Assembly: GCA_030549495.1 (NCBI GenBank)
Contig: JAUIRK010001041.1
Coordinates: forward strand, 248,001-312,000
DNA from: Nectonema munidae
Taxonomy: Eukaryota > Nematomorpha > Nectonematoida > Nectonematidae
DNA length: 64,000 nt
Direction of reading: 5' to 3'
The position numbers and the translations under genes were made by a program. Below, one piece after another: positions 32,821-47,800 of the stretch (position 1 is the stretch's first letter; the number at the start of each line of letters is the position of its first letter). Below the pieces are notes generated by a model that was given only the letters and a program-made list of their open reading frames with translations, had not been told where the DNA came from and made no database searches.

Positions 32821-35800
32821 ATGAAAACTGAACTTTCTAACGAAAACATTCCATACTATTTACGAAACATGGATCAACTTACAATTGCTGATGTATATCA
32901 GTCCGCTGCTGATATTGGAAAGGATCTTGAACAATTAATACATAAATTTGGTCCAGATTGTTTTTGCTTGTTCATTCCAAAGATTGTTAAGATTCTTGAA
33001 CAACTTGAAACTTTAGCTGAAAAAAATGAACATGATAATTTAGAAATTACTGAGTTGAATTATTTAGTTCAAAAGTATGAATCTGAAAGATTTGAAAAAG
33101 ATGCTAACAAAAACAGTTACCAACAAGTAATTATTCTGTTAAATTTTAAATATTTTTCTTTGTACTTTGTGAGATATTATTTATACCCATGAACTAGAAT
33201 AAATATTTTTCTTACCCTTTAAATTTATCCTTTTGACATGAAATCAATATTGATAAGTATGCATATTTGTAACTCCTTTTAATATCAACATAAATCAGGA
33301 GGGCACATGCAGAGGGGAGTGGTGGGATTAAATTCTCTTTATCTTTTTTATATTATTTAAAAGACGTGTTTGGCTTATGAGTAGACTTTTCATATTACTT
33401 TTCTTGTTTTTAAGTCTAACAATCAATATTTAAAAAATATTTTTTTATTAATTTCCTGTTCATTTGATATGTGTCCTTGTTAAATATAATTTACAATCAA
33501 GTCCATTTTCAAATTTATAGCATCTTTATTCCGAGATATTTATTTAGCTTAATATTTTAGATATTTTTATCAAGTTTGCTTTGAATAGTTTGCAATGTTT
33601 TCACACTCCTTAACATTTCATTATCATGTAATTTATAGCGTATAACTTAACCCGTTATCGGCCATAATAATCAGACAATATCTAATGTAAAGCAGAAGAT
33701 TTGTATTAAAAAGCATTGATAAACGCAGACGATTTTATTTTTGTAAAGTCGACATATGTCGACTGTGGTGGATTACCGGTTAAGAAATAAAATATCTAAT
33801 TCATATATATATTAGATTTGTAGCAAATTCAGAACATTTTAGACTTTCAACTAAAAGGCCAAACCTTAAACCAAAGTCCGTAAATTTATTTTCAAACAAT
33901 TTACTTTACTAACTGAATATGTGTGTAGGTAGCAAAAATATGAATATTATATAAGATGATTCCCTTTTTTTGTATTAGTAATTTAGTTTAGTAACATTTC
34001 GTTACTAAAAATTTTAAAATTCAATTTTAAGCAGCAAAGTGTCTCAGTGCAAAGTAATCAATCCAAATAACAAGTTTATTTGATATGAACCAGGCCTGTT
34101 GACAATTAATGAAAGAAGAGGTTGAGAAAAATCGATCTCCTAGTCAATGCTGTATTGGATAGAGAGGTTGTCGAATAATAGAGTGTCCGATAAACGTGGT
34201 CTGACTGTATTACCAATGAGCAAGCCCCCCTCCCCCTCTATAAATTTTTTAAAGATGAAAATCACTACTTAAACTTTATTTTTAAGTGAAAGTCTAAGAT
34301 TAATGTTTAATTTTAATATACATTTTATCAATAAAAACAAAATTCAATAAAAAAATCCTGCCCTCTTCTAGTCACGGACTTGTCAATCAGGCTTCTAATG
34401 CAAGCCTTTCCATACCGTCTTCAGAAGAGGGAGACATATCATCGAACACCAAATAACCTTCACTTGGTTAGAGTGTAGGTATCAAGTTAAGACTGTCCCT
34501 CTGAGGTTACACTAGTAAGGACAATCCCTCTGAGGTTACACTAGTAAAGACAATCTCTCTGAAGATCAACCAAGTAAAGATGATCTCCGAAAGTGCACCA
34601 AGTAAAGAAGCTCCCATTGTAAATGCACCATGTAAAGATAATACCTCTGTGATTATACAATACGTAAAAAATATATTTGAATTAATAGTATTTATTTTTG
34701 ATATTATATTTTAAATCTTTAACTTTAATCAATAAAAAATGAATGAGTAAATTTATCTAAACAAATTTAAAAGTTATTATTGATTACGAAATTTAATTGA
34801 ATTAGTATTGTTAAGCGAGTTTATGATCCATGTGAATAGATAATAGATTAAGTAAAGATAATCCCTCTGTAAATACACCAAGTAAAGATGATCCCTCTAT
34901 CTTTAAATAAGAGGGAATCTTTTTACTAGTTCTAGCATATCTATCGATAAGGCTTTTTGTTACACATGCATTTGTTTTGGTACTAGAACACCCTCAAATC
35001 TGAAAGCGCATTTGTGGCCATCGCTTTCAATAACTTGTGAAAAGCAATAATGAAGGATAGTAGTCATCACTGTCTCTCTGCGTACAAATAAATCACGGTG
35101 AACTTGTTCTATCCATTCAATTTTGAATCCTGTTTTTCCTAGTCTATTCTATTTTCTATAAAAAATGTAAATATTTGAAAATTTTCGCAATTTGAAATGT
35201 CCTATCGCTAACTGGGGCAAAGGCGTGAACTTATCAAGCGCATGATAGCTATAATTCCTACTTTCAGAAAAATTCATGTTGAGTTTATGGAAAGCTATAA
35301 ACCTTCAAATTATTTGTCTTTACGATCATGTCTGGAATCTGTTATAACCCAAAGCGTTATCCAGGTGGTTAGAGATGAAATAGGAGAATCGTAATAGATT
35401 TGCAGATGAATTCAATCGTAAGGTAGTGATTCAATCACAAACTAAGTAATTCGACTTGATAAAATCTATGCAGTTATGCGCAGTTGTGGGATTTGGGATT
35501 TAAAGTAAGTGTGTTCATTGGAGAAAAATTCTTTTATAAAATTATAGCCTCTCCTCTAAAAGTTTTGAGGATGTGCGTGCGCCCCTCAGATAAATATATA
35601 AAGACATTTAAAAATGGAATAGTTTATATAATGCTGCTATATTCAAATGTGGTATGAAATTTGGATCATGTTTGTATTCTATCAAACTTGAAAATAAGTA
35701 TTTTAGTGGTCTGAGACAGTGGTTCTCTCAACCACGACCCGGATAGCAAAGTTGCATAACAAATCAGGTTAGCATACCATATGTAAACTGTCAAGATTTC

Positions 35801-38800
35801 TGGAAATTATTGATTTGTTAATTGTGTTGTGAAGTAGGTTTATATCTATGATCTGCTCTTAAATTTTTCCTACACACCCTGTGTTTATGGCAGTGACAGA
35901 TTTAGACAGGGTGCAATCCCTCATCTTCTATTTTTTGAGTATATCAATGTATACCATTTTTGTCTTGTTGTGGCCCGCTAGTGCAATCTTGCTTCTTAAT
36001 TTGGCCCTGTGTTTAAAAAGGTTGAGAACCACTGCTCTGGCAAAACCACGGGGACTTTATATTTTAATGAAATTTAAAGATCCTACTTCCATTCAAAAAA
36101 TTTTTAATGAAATTTTGCACACTCTTTTAAAATATAAAATAGAAATAGTACATTCCAACTATGAGCTAACAAATAAAGGGTTAACGTAGTTCTATATGAA
36201 ATTCCTCAATATCCTCTGCTTTTTAACATGATTAAATAGGTTAAAATATAATTAATTAAGTTGTTTGTGGCGTTCGCACCCATCCTTTCGGATATCGTGG
36301 CCCGCCCGGAATGATGAGTCCAGGTCTACCTGGACTTTCCATCCCACTAAACGCCTACCGGCTCTTGTTACTGCATAGCTGTTATATATATCATTTTACA
36401 AGAATTTATGTTACAATATATAAATACAGCTGAGTGATCGATACTATCCTAACGCGAACGCTCCCAATTTGAGAAAGGATAAAATATCTAGGCTGAAAGG
36501 ATGTCGGTATCAGAAAATCTACTCCAAGCGCATCTCTACTTTCACCCATACTTTTAGGATAGCTTCTTTCTTCGAATCGACACATTTTAAATCTTCCCTC
36601 ATTTATCCCTTTGATTAACTTTCTTGTGCTTGAAATAATAATTTTCATCTTTCTTCCTTCTTGGATTTGCTGCACTTTTCACTGCATGCGTGTGTGTAGC
36701 CATCCTTCCTCGTATCCTATACAGATGTAATCTTTCCTCTCTTAGGTCATACGGATGATAGTCAGTCGTGTCTGCCTTCACATAAAATATTTTTATATTC
36801 ACTGATCACAATCAGCATCCACTTTGGTATTGATTTTTTTTGTTTCATACGCCGTATTCACCACTTCTTAATTTATTCAGCGTTGTTTTGTGTGCGTGCG
36901 ATGATGGCTGCTCATGATGGAAAAAGATTTATTCTTTTTAGGAGTTGGAGCAATTAGAACTGGATTGGCGTTCGGAGTGTGCAGAATTGCAGAATTTGGT
37001 CAACCGCTTAAAGGAAGAAAATAAAAAACTGAACAATGAATTGTACGAAAAATCTGGAAATGGCGAAAAATCAAGTTAAAATACTTAATAACTACTTTTT
37101 TTTTTAAAATAAACAGTATACTATTAAGAACATTAAGAAATGATGATAAGATTTTATGAAGCAAGTGATTATTATATATGATTCATGCTCAAAATATCAA
37201 ACTTATTTTCAAGTGACACGAATTTTCAACTTCCCGAGTCTGTCAAGTAAAATGATATAACCTGTTATCGACCACCGTGGACATATGTCGACTTTACAAA
37301 AGTAAAATCGTCTGCGGTTATTAATGCTTTTTAACAACTCTTCTGCTTTATATTAGATATCTTCTGATTATTCTGGCTGATAACGGATTAACCCATTTAC
37401 GACCAATGTTCCTATTTTGGAACATAAGTAATTTCATCTGCGTCTGCTTTTTTCAATGACTGAATATAAATCGTCTGCGTTTTTTAGATATCGTCTGCTT
37501 TGCTTGGTGATAAATGGGTTAATGTAGTAGAAGTTGTTAAATGCTTTGAAGTAAAAGGATTAAATGGAGTTAGTAGGTGGTTGAAGGTGATACCAGTTAA
37601 TGACTAGAATAATCACACGATATCTAACGTAAAATAAAAGATTTGTATTATAAAAAGCATTAATAAACGCAGACGATTTCATTTTTTGAAGTCGACATAT
37701 GTTCACTGTGGTTGATAACCGGTTAAACAAATGAAGAATATGAGAGATGATGATTTCTAGTAGTGATTATAAGCTAAGTAAGTTGTTCAGATATATCTCT
37801 CCCTTGAGAAGAGAACCCTTACTGTTTCAGACAGCTGCCAAAAATCGTTTGTATATTTATATCTTATTTTAGCCTATGCTCACTATAGTTGGATCAAATA
37901 CATATTTTCTAAAAGTCACATACAAATACTTTTGTTTAGGATTTCAAAGATACAAATAATTTTGTTCAAAATTGCCTAAAATACAAACGATATAAATAAG
38001 AATGTTAATGCTTTTATTTCAGATTCCAAACTAAATAAATTATATTACGTTATTTACTTTTTTCAAGTTTTACATATCATATAATTCATAGTTACATTTT
38101 ATCAGCATTGATCCGAAAGTTTCCAGGGCGTCATGTGCGTGAATATTACCAGCCTTGCTAAACACTCTTTCTTATGGTGCTGATGTTGCACAGCACGCTA
38201 AAACATTTTTAGCAAATGGTTTTAAAATGTTGAAGCATTTTTATCCTACCAGTACTTCACTGGATTGATATCAATGGGCAGAACACCTTTCAAATTTTCG
38301 AATCTGATAAAGATGAAATGCTCGCATAAGCCATAACTAATTCTCTTCTAAACTCCTTTTTTGTAACTATTTTATTTCGTGACCGCCAAATGGGGATTGT
38401 CTATAAACATATAAATATATTGTTTTATATATAAACCAAATCCATTTTTGAAGTTGATCCCCAAATAGGTCTCATGGCTGGCAATGGGTTAATAGACTCA
38501 TGAATCAGTTGATATACTTGATAAGCATCACAAACTCGTAAATCATCGTTCTCCTTCTTTCCAGATAATCGTTAAATCAAATAGGTATTTTTATACGTCA
38601 AAATTTTTGCTTTGAATTCCAAAAATACAAATACCTTTTTTCGATATGCCAAAAATATAAATACAAATGTATTCGATCCCTCACTACTAGAGATCATCTC
38701 TCCTATTCATCATTTGTTTAATCCCCTTCAACCATCTTCTAACTCACTTTAATCCTTTTACTTCAAAGCATTTTACAACTTCTACTATATTAAGTATTTT

Positions 38801-41800
38801 AAGACTCCTGGACTCGAAAATTGGTGTTCCTTGAAAATAAATTTGTTTGAAATGCAATTTTTTTGTTTAATTCTTTTTATTTCTAACAAATGAGCCTTCA
38901 CCACTTTACTTATAAAATTACAGATAGATCGTGTTTTTTTTATCACATTACAACAAAAAATGTAGGGGAGGGAGGTATAGTAAATTTTTATCATTTATTG
39001 TAAATAATTTTTTTTCAATTATTCAAGTTTTAATTAAGTTTTTTTATCATAAAATCTATTTTATGATAAAAATTGGTATTATTACTTGATTCCAAATTTT
39101 ATTTTAACAAAAGATGTAAACAAAAAATTTCAAAGTAATATAAAAAATTATAAATAAAGAATTTGAAAGAAGTTATCTGATTGATGTATTATTTTATTTT
39201 TATTTACCAGATGATAGAGATTTGGAAATCTTGGAAACTGAGCTGAACCTGAGATCCAACATCACAAAACTCGAAAAAGAAACCAAAAGTAAAGAATTTG
39301 AAGTGAAAACTAAAAATTCTCAAATTGAAAAAGTATATCAATAGTTTTTATTTTGTGCCTATAAACAGTGGCATACCCAGGCCAATTACTGTCCGAGGCG
39401 GATGTTAATTTCTCCGCCCCTTCCAAAATTCTAATATCACTTCAAAACACCCAAAATTGAGGGATAAAGGTATTATGTAGCTTTGCAGAATACGAAGACA
39501 AGTTAGAATAGCAGCCATAATTACATTTTATAAGTCTATGAAAGTTGTATAGCTGTATTTTATTTTAACTGTGTCGCTTGACCATCTTCCCTCTTATTGG
39601 TGCGCCATCACTTATATAGCAGTGTAGGGCATCTATGATGTCAATGCGAGTTGTGGGTCCTTTTATATATACGTTGAAAAAACAAAAAAAGTAAAAAAAT
39701 TTGTCAAGTTCTTTTAAATATTTTTTCCTTTGATCACCGCCCTCTATTGATTGATATAACTTCGAACTTTTTTCATTTATGAAAATAGTTGTGTATTCTT
39801 GTAATGTGGTTATAGGTAAATTTTACTCACCCTAGCGAATTTGACTTGGGATTTTTAAAAATCAGCTAACTAACTAACCCTTAACGACAAGAATTATCAG
39901 ACGATATCTAATGTAAAGCAGGAGATTTGTATTAAAAAGCATTGATAAATGCAGATGATTTTATTTTTGTAAAGTCAACTGTGGTCGATAACCGGTTCAT
40001 ATCTTGCCTGAAATGACCTTTGAGAGAATCTTTATAGAAAATTAAACGTATATGCTAAACTTTACATTCATATGATCAAAAATTAGCAAATGAGAGGTCG
40101 GGTGGTGATGTGCCACTGTATGTGTGTTACATTATCGCTATTTACATTTTTCTTATTTTAACCCATTTAAGACCAAGCAAAGCAGACGATATCTAAAAAA
40201 ACAGAAGAATTTAAACTCAAACAATAAAAAAGAAGAAGAAGAAGAAAATACTTCTTTCCCAAAAAAAAAGAAATGGTGGAAAGGGGGGTTAAAGGAGAAT
40301 TTAATTTTTTGCTTGACTTCCTGTAATGCGTTTTTTGTAAATAAGGGCGTGATTCAATGGCTATCCCATTTGATGCCACCGTCATTTTTAAGTGATGTGT
40401 GCGTTTTCTTGATTTTAAACGTAGATTTATATCAAATTGCTTTATTCCTGCTTTTTCTCTGATCAGAAGCGTTAAGCAAAGTATTTTTATTTAAAGAAAT
40501 AGAAAACGCGCAGAAAAGTATGATTTATCACATAAGCATTTGATTGTATGTAGAGTATGTATACACTTATATGTTTGAACACCCCTATTCTGTGCTTCAA
40601 GAAGCGTTTGAATACATTCCTGTGATATTGAAGGTATTAATTTAGAAGATTCTTGATGTGTTGAAGAAGTAACACCCTCTAGATGATGTTTTTCAGTGTA
40701 TCGAGATATACAAGTAACTGATGTTAATCTTATCACGAAAGCAGTTTTGGGTAATCAGTTAACTTAAATCTTTCCTCGTAACAATTTCTTTACATTTTCT
40801 ATCTCAAACATTTTTAGAACAAAATAGCTTAATAAAGCTGACACTTTACAGTGTTTAAAGGTGCTAACATCCAAGAATGTGGGTTTATTTAATTATTCAG
40901 CATCTTCCGTATTCAAGGCATTCAGGAAAGCAATCCTATTAAAGCAGTAGGACTCCCATTTGAAGCCTTGCGAGGAAAAATGGACTTTTACTCAGAGAAA
41001 AAATTGACGTTATTGACTTTTTAAAGTTTCATTGAATTGAACAACTATGAACACTTTAGAGAAAGTATTGAAAATTATTTCAAAGAATCCATGACTTTGT
41101 AATAATACAACATATAATAATTAATAACATTTTCTGATTTAAAATTCGATCATTTTCTAGCAGTCTTTTCAGTTTAGAAAAAGATCTTTCTACTTCTAAA
41201 GTTAAAACTTGACAATTTTGTAATTTGGGATAAGTACTTCAAGAGATTTGAGAGTTTTCCATATTCATGATTTTATTGATTTCATTTTATTTGAATCTAT
41301 TTCCAAGATAACTTTTAACGCCACATTCGTCTTAAATGAAATAATGTTGAAACAAGTAAAGGCATCTTGTCTGAAAAAGTCTCTATATTGACTTTTTCCG
41401 ACTAAATCAATGAATCGCGAATATCCTCTAATTATTGTTAACAAGTTTTGATACAGATTTTCTTTTTTTTTAAACAATTTCTTCATATTTGGCAATAAAA
41501 TTCCATCATCTTCATTATTAATTTCTTCACTGCTGGAAGATTTTAATGAAAATATTTTGCTGCTTGCAACCAATTTGTCAATTTCGTTACAATTGGAACT
41601 GAAGTGTTGCTGATAGCTTTGAAAAAAGAACGTCTTTTTTATTACTAATTTTGAATGATTAATTTGATAATTTAACTTTTAAGGTAAACTTGTGTATAAG
41701 ATGTAAAAAAGTTTGGGAATAAAATTCCATAACTTCTGTAGTGGATATATCGTATGTAAACACGTTTGTCAACAAAAAAAAATTTGTCTTACAAAAAACT

Positions 41801-44800
41801 TCTTCATGTTTAACTTCAGTCAGGCAAACTTTACAGTAAAACCTTTTATTAGATGAAAAAAAGCCCAGCTATTGTGGAAGTGTTGATATAAAGAAGAATT
41901 CTTGTATGTATCCGCTTATAACAATTTTAGGCAAAATAAATCAAAAAGTGTTAAATATAAAAATTAACTTTATTGACCTAAACTCGAAAAATTGACTTTG
42001 ATTGACTTAAAAATTTGAAATTAGTTCAAAATTTTTTAGACTAAACAACTAAAGATCTTCTTCAAAAAGTTTTTGCTAAACGGATATAAAAGTTGACTTT
42101 ATTGACTTTTACTCGCCCTGCTTATTAGGCATTCACTGGGTGGTAGGGGTTAGATTCAGCAGTTAACAATTTAGTTTTTACATATAGTTCATTGAGCTTA
42201 GGGAAGGCTAGTACAGGATCGTCTGTTTTAAACGGAGGTCGACAACATCATCATCGACAGATGGCGTGTAAGAATTACAGATTAATACAACTACTAAACT
42301 TATAGATAGGTTAAGCATTGGTGGGCACAGTGCGAATTGAAGTTGTTAAAGCATTGATGGCGCATGTAGCCATTCTTAGAGGATCATCCAATCTATGTAT
42401 CAACGATCCCCTGATTATCCTTCCAGACAAAAGAATAAGCTTGTTCAGTGCTATATCTATTTTTTCGGAAATTAGAAGTTCGAAGTGTTTTTAGAATAGG
42501 AATGATATAATTTGATTGAAGGAGCCACGATCTTAAAGTCTGCAAGTCTTGAAGGTTGTGTATACTACGATCAGTAGATATCAACTCTAAGACCCCTGAT
42601 CGATATTTAAGAATTGTGCCAGATCCTACATAGTTTACAAAAAGCCCCTGAGTCAGAAATTTCTGCTGACTGTTTAACAAATCAACAAGAATGACAATTC
42701 ATTTTTTTATGATTGGAACCAAATGGATTTTACCCGTTAAGTGAAATATGCCATGGTTACTCTGTGGATGTTCTTTTTCCGGGACTTCTTCCTTAGAAAA
42801 TCAGCTATCAAATAACTACAATCCGAGACCTTGTATACCAGGAAAGGAGTCAGAGTGCCTAATTTTTTGTTGTCCGAAAGATCTCTCAATGAGAGAATGG
42901 AAAGCTTATCGTATTCTGAAATCAGGCGAATGAAGGTCAAACCATTCAAATCTTAGATGGTAAATTCTCAATAAGAGCGCAATTTGAAAGCGTATAAATC
43001 CTTTTCGCCAGCCTGGCATTGTATGGTTCCATGTATATTAATCATCTAGAAGCAAGGTTTCTGAATAGTATGATTTTTGGCTGAAGACTTTTGTCAAATC
43101 CTTATTCGATATCAAATCTGGTGAATTATTTTTAATTTTACCTCGAACGAAGAGCTCAATATCGTCCAAGGTAGAAATATTCAAGCTGTATGGCTCTTTT
43201 AGTAATTTTATGTAATTATCTTTACCGTGTTGTTGGAGGCAGCAATAAGGATGGAGATCCTTGTACATTATATCTCCGTTAGTCTTCAACCATAAAAGAA
43301 ATTAGACGGAACAACACAGAGGCTCAACTTCCTCTTTTGTGCAAAAAACGGGTACAATAGCGTATTCAATTCTCCCATCTATTTGAGGTAATACAGAGAC
43401 ACCGCATCAACGAATAATCATTATCAAAATGCTTCCTCAAATTTAGGGGAGATAACATAGTGGAGAACAAAAATGAAAAATGAGAAGATATGTCCACACC
43501 TGCCATTGTACAACGGTTAGACTGGATAAAACTGAGTTAAAAAGAGGCGATTCGGAAAAGACAAAATCGACTTGCTCGCTTGAGTGCGTTTAGACACTGT
43601 GCCCCTTGTAATAGAAAGACATTCCATACTCGAAAAGTATGGAACTAGTCCAAGTTTCGTTGGGTTTAAGACGCATGCCTAGCTTTTATAATTTGCTATT
43701 AAACGATGATATGTCAACATTATGACTGCGTGTGGGGATATTTTTCAATCTTGGTTGATTAAGAGGCACGACAACAACCTGGTTGTCCCCCTGGCCAAGA
43801 TTTGTCACTGTAGTCTTTCACGATACAATAGAAGATCGAATAGTGGTCGAGTGAGCAAAGTCCTCTGCCACTTTCCTTCGTACCATGAAGGAGAATATTG
43901 ATGGCCGAAGGCATAAGCAACAAGGGAGGCATCTGAGATGTCTTGAGGAGGAAAGAATAAGGACTTTAGAGTATAAGGGGAGAAGATGGCTTATGGTGTA
44001 GATTCTCTCCAGGGAAAAAATGTTGTCAAATTTTTGGAATGAAGGATTGGTTACCTCTGGAAACATGGAGAAACGCCATTTACTCCAATCAAATGATATG
44101 CAGTAGATGGTGCTCTTAGAGCAAGGAGAGAAGGAAGAGTTGAATTTAGTGGGGTTCTTTAAGGTTATTATAAAACTAGTTGTCATACTCTGGTTTGTGA
44201 AGAGAGGAAGTACACAAAATGATAGTTTCATTTCGGTGGAAACCTGATATATACAAGGGCAATAAGAGGTTTTGAAAAACCCTCTTGCGTTTTGTCGTGG
44301 CATCAATCAGATTGTTGGATATTATTCTTTGAAATTGAGGTGAGAATTTCTTTCACAGTCTGGAGTGGGATTGTCCTCAAAAATTCTAAGAGTAATCGCT
44401 TTGATCCTCCTTTTGCTCGTGGCATTTTGGTCTTTTAAAAATTGCGATAGGCTAATCGATCGAATTCATTTACTTAATCGGAAGTTGAGCACATAATTGC
44501 CTTTCAGCCAGCAGTTCCGCCTGTTCGATCGAGAAGTCATAAAGAAGATTCTGCTCCAGAGAAATTTGATCAAATAACTCCGGAGGGATCTGAGGAAAAG
44601 TCTTCTGATTTATCCTCCCTGTAGACAACCATTGTTTTATCATGCGATTTAGGATTTTGATAAATATAAAGTTTAGGTAAGCGTTGTTATTTGAGTAAAA
44701 TGATTGAATAAATGTTTTAACAAATTGGTTTCTTATCTCATTAGGAAGTTGAAGGTCTAAGTTTTCAGGTGGTTTTATCAAGTCAAGCAGATTTAATGGG

Positions 44801-47800
44801 GGGGGGGCTTGTAGTCGACAACCGGGAAGGTAAAAATTTGCTATAACCAGCAAGTTTTGAAAATATCATGACCTTTTCAATGTTTGATAGATTAAAGTTT
44901 ATTAAATGAGTTAACAATGTTGATTTCCTAATCAATGGATTAGAGAGAACCTCATTTATGAAATTCGACTGAAGCATTTCATCATATGTCTTAAGGACAT
45001 GAGCTATGCAGGTGTGCATGACTAATTTCGCAACATCACTGATTGTTTGGCACATTGTATTTATATCTTTGAATCCCGATATAATCTGAAAATAGTCGAT
45101 GCGAGGATACTTATTAATAGTTTGAGCAATTAAAGCATAAAGCAGGAGACAAAAATAAGAGTTGAAACTGCTTTCTACTTATAAGAAGTTGGGTATCATT
45201 GTTGATTATCAATTGTCAACGTCCAATGAAATCCAGTTTATTGGAAGAGTAACTCAATTTGCTTATGCATATTAGTGGATCGCGACACCAATTTCTTGAA
45301 ACTTTTTCGTTCTACCTTCTGTGGAATGAGCTTGTCAAGCAAACTTTGGAAGAATTAGCCACGAGAAACGCTGTCGATTTAAAAATCAACATAGACTTAT
45401 CAATCTATTTGGAAAGTGGATTTCTGCTGCAAAATTGTCGGTCACGAACATCAAAGGCCAAATATAAAATTCAGAAGGTTAAACAAAAGCGCCTAATATA
45501 ACCGTGGTCCTTTAGTTATGTTTAATTCAAAATGTCTCTTTGGCATCTTAAATTAACACCCCGCCATCAAGAGGGCAGGCAATCTCATATTGAACGTGTA
45601 ATTTTTGAATATATTTCCTTATTTACGTTATTAAGTATTTTTTTTGCTTTTTTAGATGGAGATTCAGATCAATAAATTGTCGAAATTATGCCAAGAGTAT
45701 CGTCGTAAAACTCATTTTATCAGCCAGCAAATTCGAGAATTATTGGATGAGAAGACGGATCAAGAGATCGAAATCCAGGATAAAGAATATCAATTGGGTT
45801 TACTAAGAGAAAAGTTGGGTATATTTGATGGTACTGATCAATCTGACATGACTCAGGTAAAACATACTTGTATATTAATTTTGAACAGGGCATATATTTG
45901 TATTTTGCCATTTCATAATACATGTTTCAAAGTGCATATATACTTTCAAAAAAGAATAAAATTTCCTACCTCTAAAAGTTGGTAAACCTTGCCACCGTTT
46001 ATCAAAATATTTGAAAATCAAAATTTTAGAACTAATTGCTTGCTTTCGATATTTAAAGCAAACTTCCTGTGACACTAGTGTCAAACTGGTGCTCAAAGGC
46101 TTAATAGTAGACAAAGCTTTTATATGCATCCCTTAATAGGACTTAAATCAAGTGTATGTGTCTTAAGTGAAGCTGTGCTGATAGTATCTCTGTTTGAAAA
46201 TTTTTGTTATGTGTAATAAAAATTCGATATTTTCTAATCTAATTAAAACTAAGAATTGAGCCAGGCATCAATAATAATTGATTATTTAAAAGTAATTTAT
46301 CCTTTTTCAATTCTTTCCTATTATTTATTTAAAAAAATTTATTAATATAATTTTGAAGATTTAGTTGAATTGAAATATTGCTCCTTCTAATCTAATCCTA
46401 TGTTTTATTCTCACAAGTGTACTCCAAATACTTTCCTATATTTATTTCTAGTTAGGCATTTCTTGAAATGAAGGCAATATTCACGCATGTACTCAAAGGT
46501 GGATCTTATCAGGGCTGTAGAGTCGGTGGAGTCGCATGTTTTGAAAATGAGCCCTAGTCGCTGTCGTAATAATCAGTGCCACTTCGACTCGGATTTTTAA
46601 AATATTTTTGTTCATGATTATTAGATTTAAAAATAAATTCATCGACACTCTCTTTAGTGCATCTAGCGTTAAAGACGCAAAATTAAAAATCTTTATCATT
46701 TTGGTGTAACGTTGTCGTTTTGCAACTCATAGAAAAATCTAACAATGAATTAATTACACAAATACATTGTAAAAAACAATAATCAGTTTATGAGTAATAG
46801 TTTTTGGAAATTTTTTTTAAATCATATAATATTGAAAAAATAATTTAGAATAGCTTTAGTTTTTGAATCCTTTTGTTTTGGGTCAGGTAAGAAGGTTATT
46901 GACAATTATTTGAAATCTTTTTTAAGACAATGTAAGAGACACTAAACTATAAATAAAAATTAAAAAAAAAATTTTAATAAATTATGTTGAGGAAATAGAT
47001 CAAAGATTTAGTGTTGCAAAATAAAGCACAGGTGTGTAATATCCAGAAGAGTTGGAGTCTGTGGGATAATATTTGAAACAGAAAAGTTTATGTTGCATAA
47101 TTACAAATTTTTGAATACCAAATCGCAAAATTACAAATAGGTGAAGTTTAAAATATTTCCCTCCTCCACAACTCTGGTAGTTATACTCATAGAGACATAT
47201 GAGAACAATCAATGAATCAAAACACACACGCTACTAGAGTATTATAATATATTATTATAGATGTATATGAAAATCGAGATAGATAGAGAAAAATTCAAAT
47301 ATGCTTTATCGGTTTTAATTTGACAGTTCATTCTTTTTTTCTTGCACACATTTTTTTTACTTTATGCTCTTTATATCACTCTAAATTTATTTATATCCAT
47401 TGTTTAAAAATAGCTCCTAATTCTTCAGCAAGGCTGAATGAACCAAATGAAGGTTCCTTCTTACCTAGTCCAAATTTGGAATGGTTTAGCAAAAAAACAA
47501 ACACAGCTGTACGAATCGACAAACAATGAAATTAAAAACAGTTTGATGAAGAAAGAGTAATAGGTTCTGACATTCATAGAACTAAAAGAGACAGATACCT
47601 AAAGTTAATCAAAGCTCAGCAGACAAAATAGCTACGCAATATCCTACGGCAATATGACAGCTTATCGTTATTTTTCTGAAATTTTTGGTCATGCTGTCTC
47701 TGAATCTACTATTCGTGGATGTGTTAATAAGTTGAAATATGAACTAAAGTCAACTAAAAACATTGGTTAGGGATTTAGACAAGTATGTTATACATGTTAA

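Noticed and set aside
36300-36342. Hammerhead ribozyme-like text (TGATGAGTCC followed by a stable stem)
   Set aside because: The stem is not followed by the GAAA core; TTTCC stands there and pairs with GGAA instead. Copy 1 has TGCTGAG. Only a hairpin is supported.
40124-40462. 112-aa + ORF
   Set aside because: Crosses a MITE half copy and poly-Lys/Glu simple sequence; no domain.
43818-44306. 162-aa minus ORF
   Set aside because: Composition (Ser, Cys, Phe rich) and lack of motifs do not support it as coding; mentioned only as part of the unassigned region.
45259-45501. 80-aa + ORF upstream of RILPL exon 4
   Set aside because: No recognisable domain, and RILPL exon 3 to exon 4 joins in phase without it.
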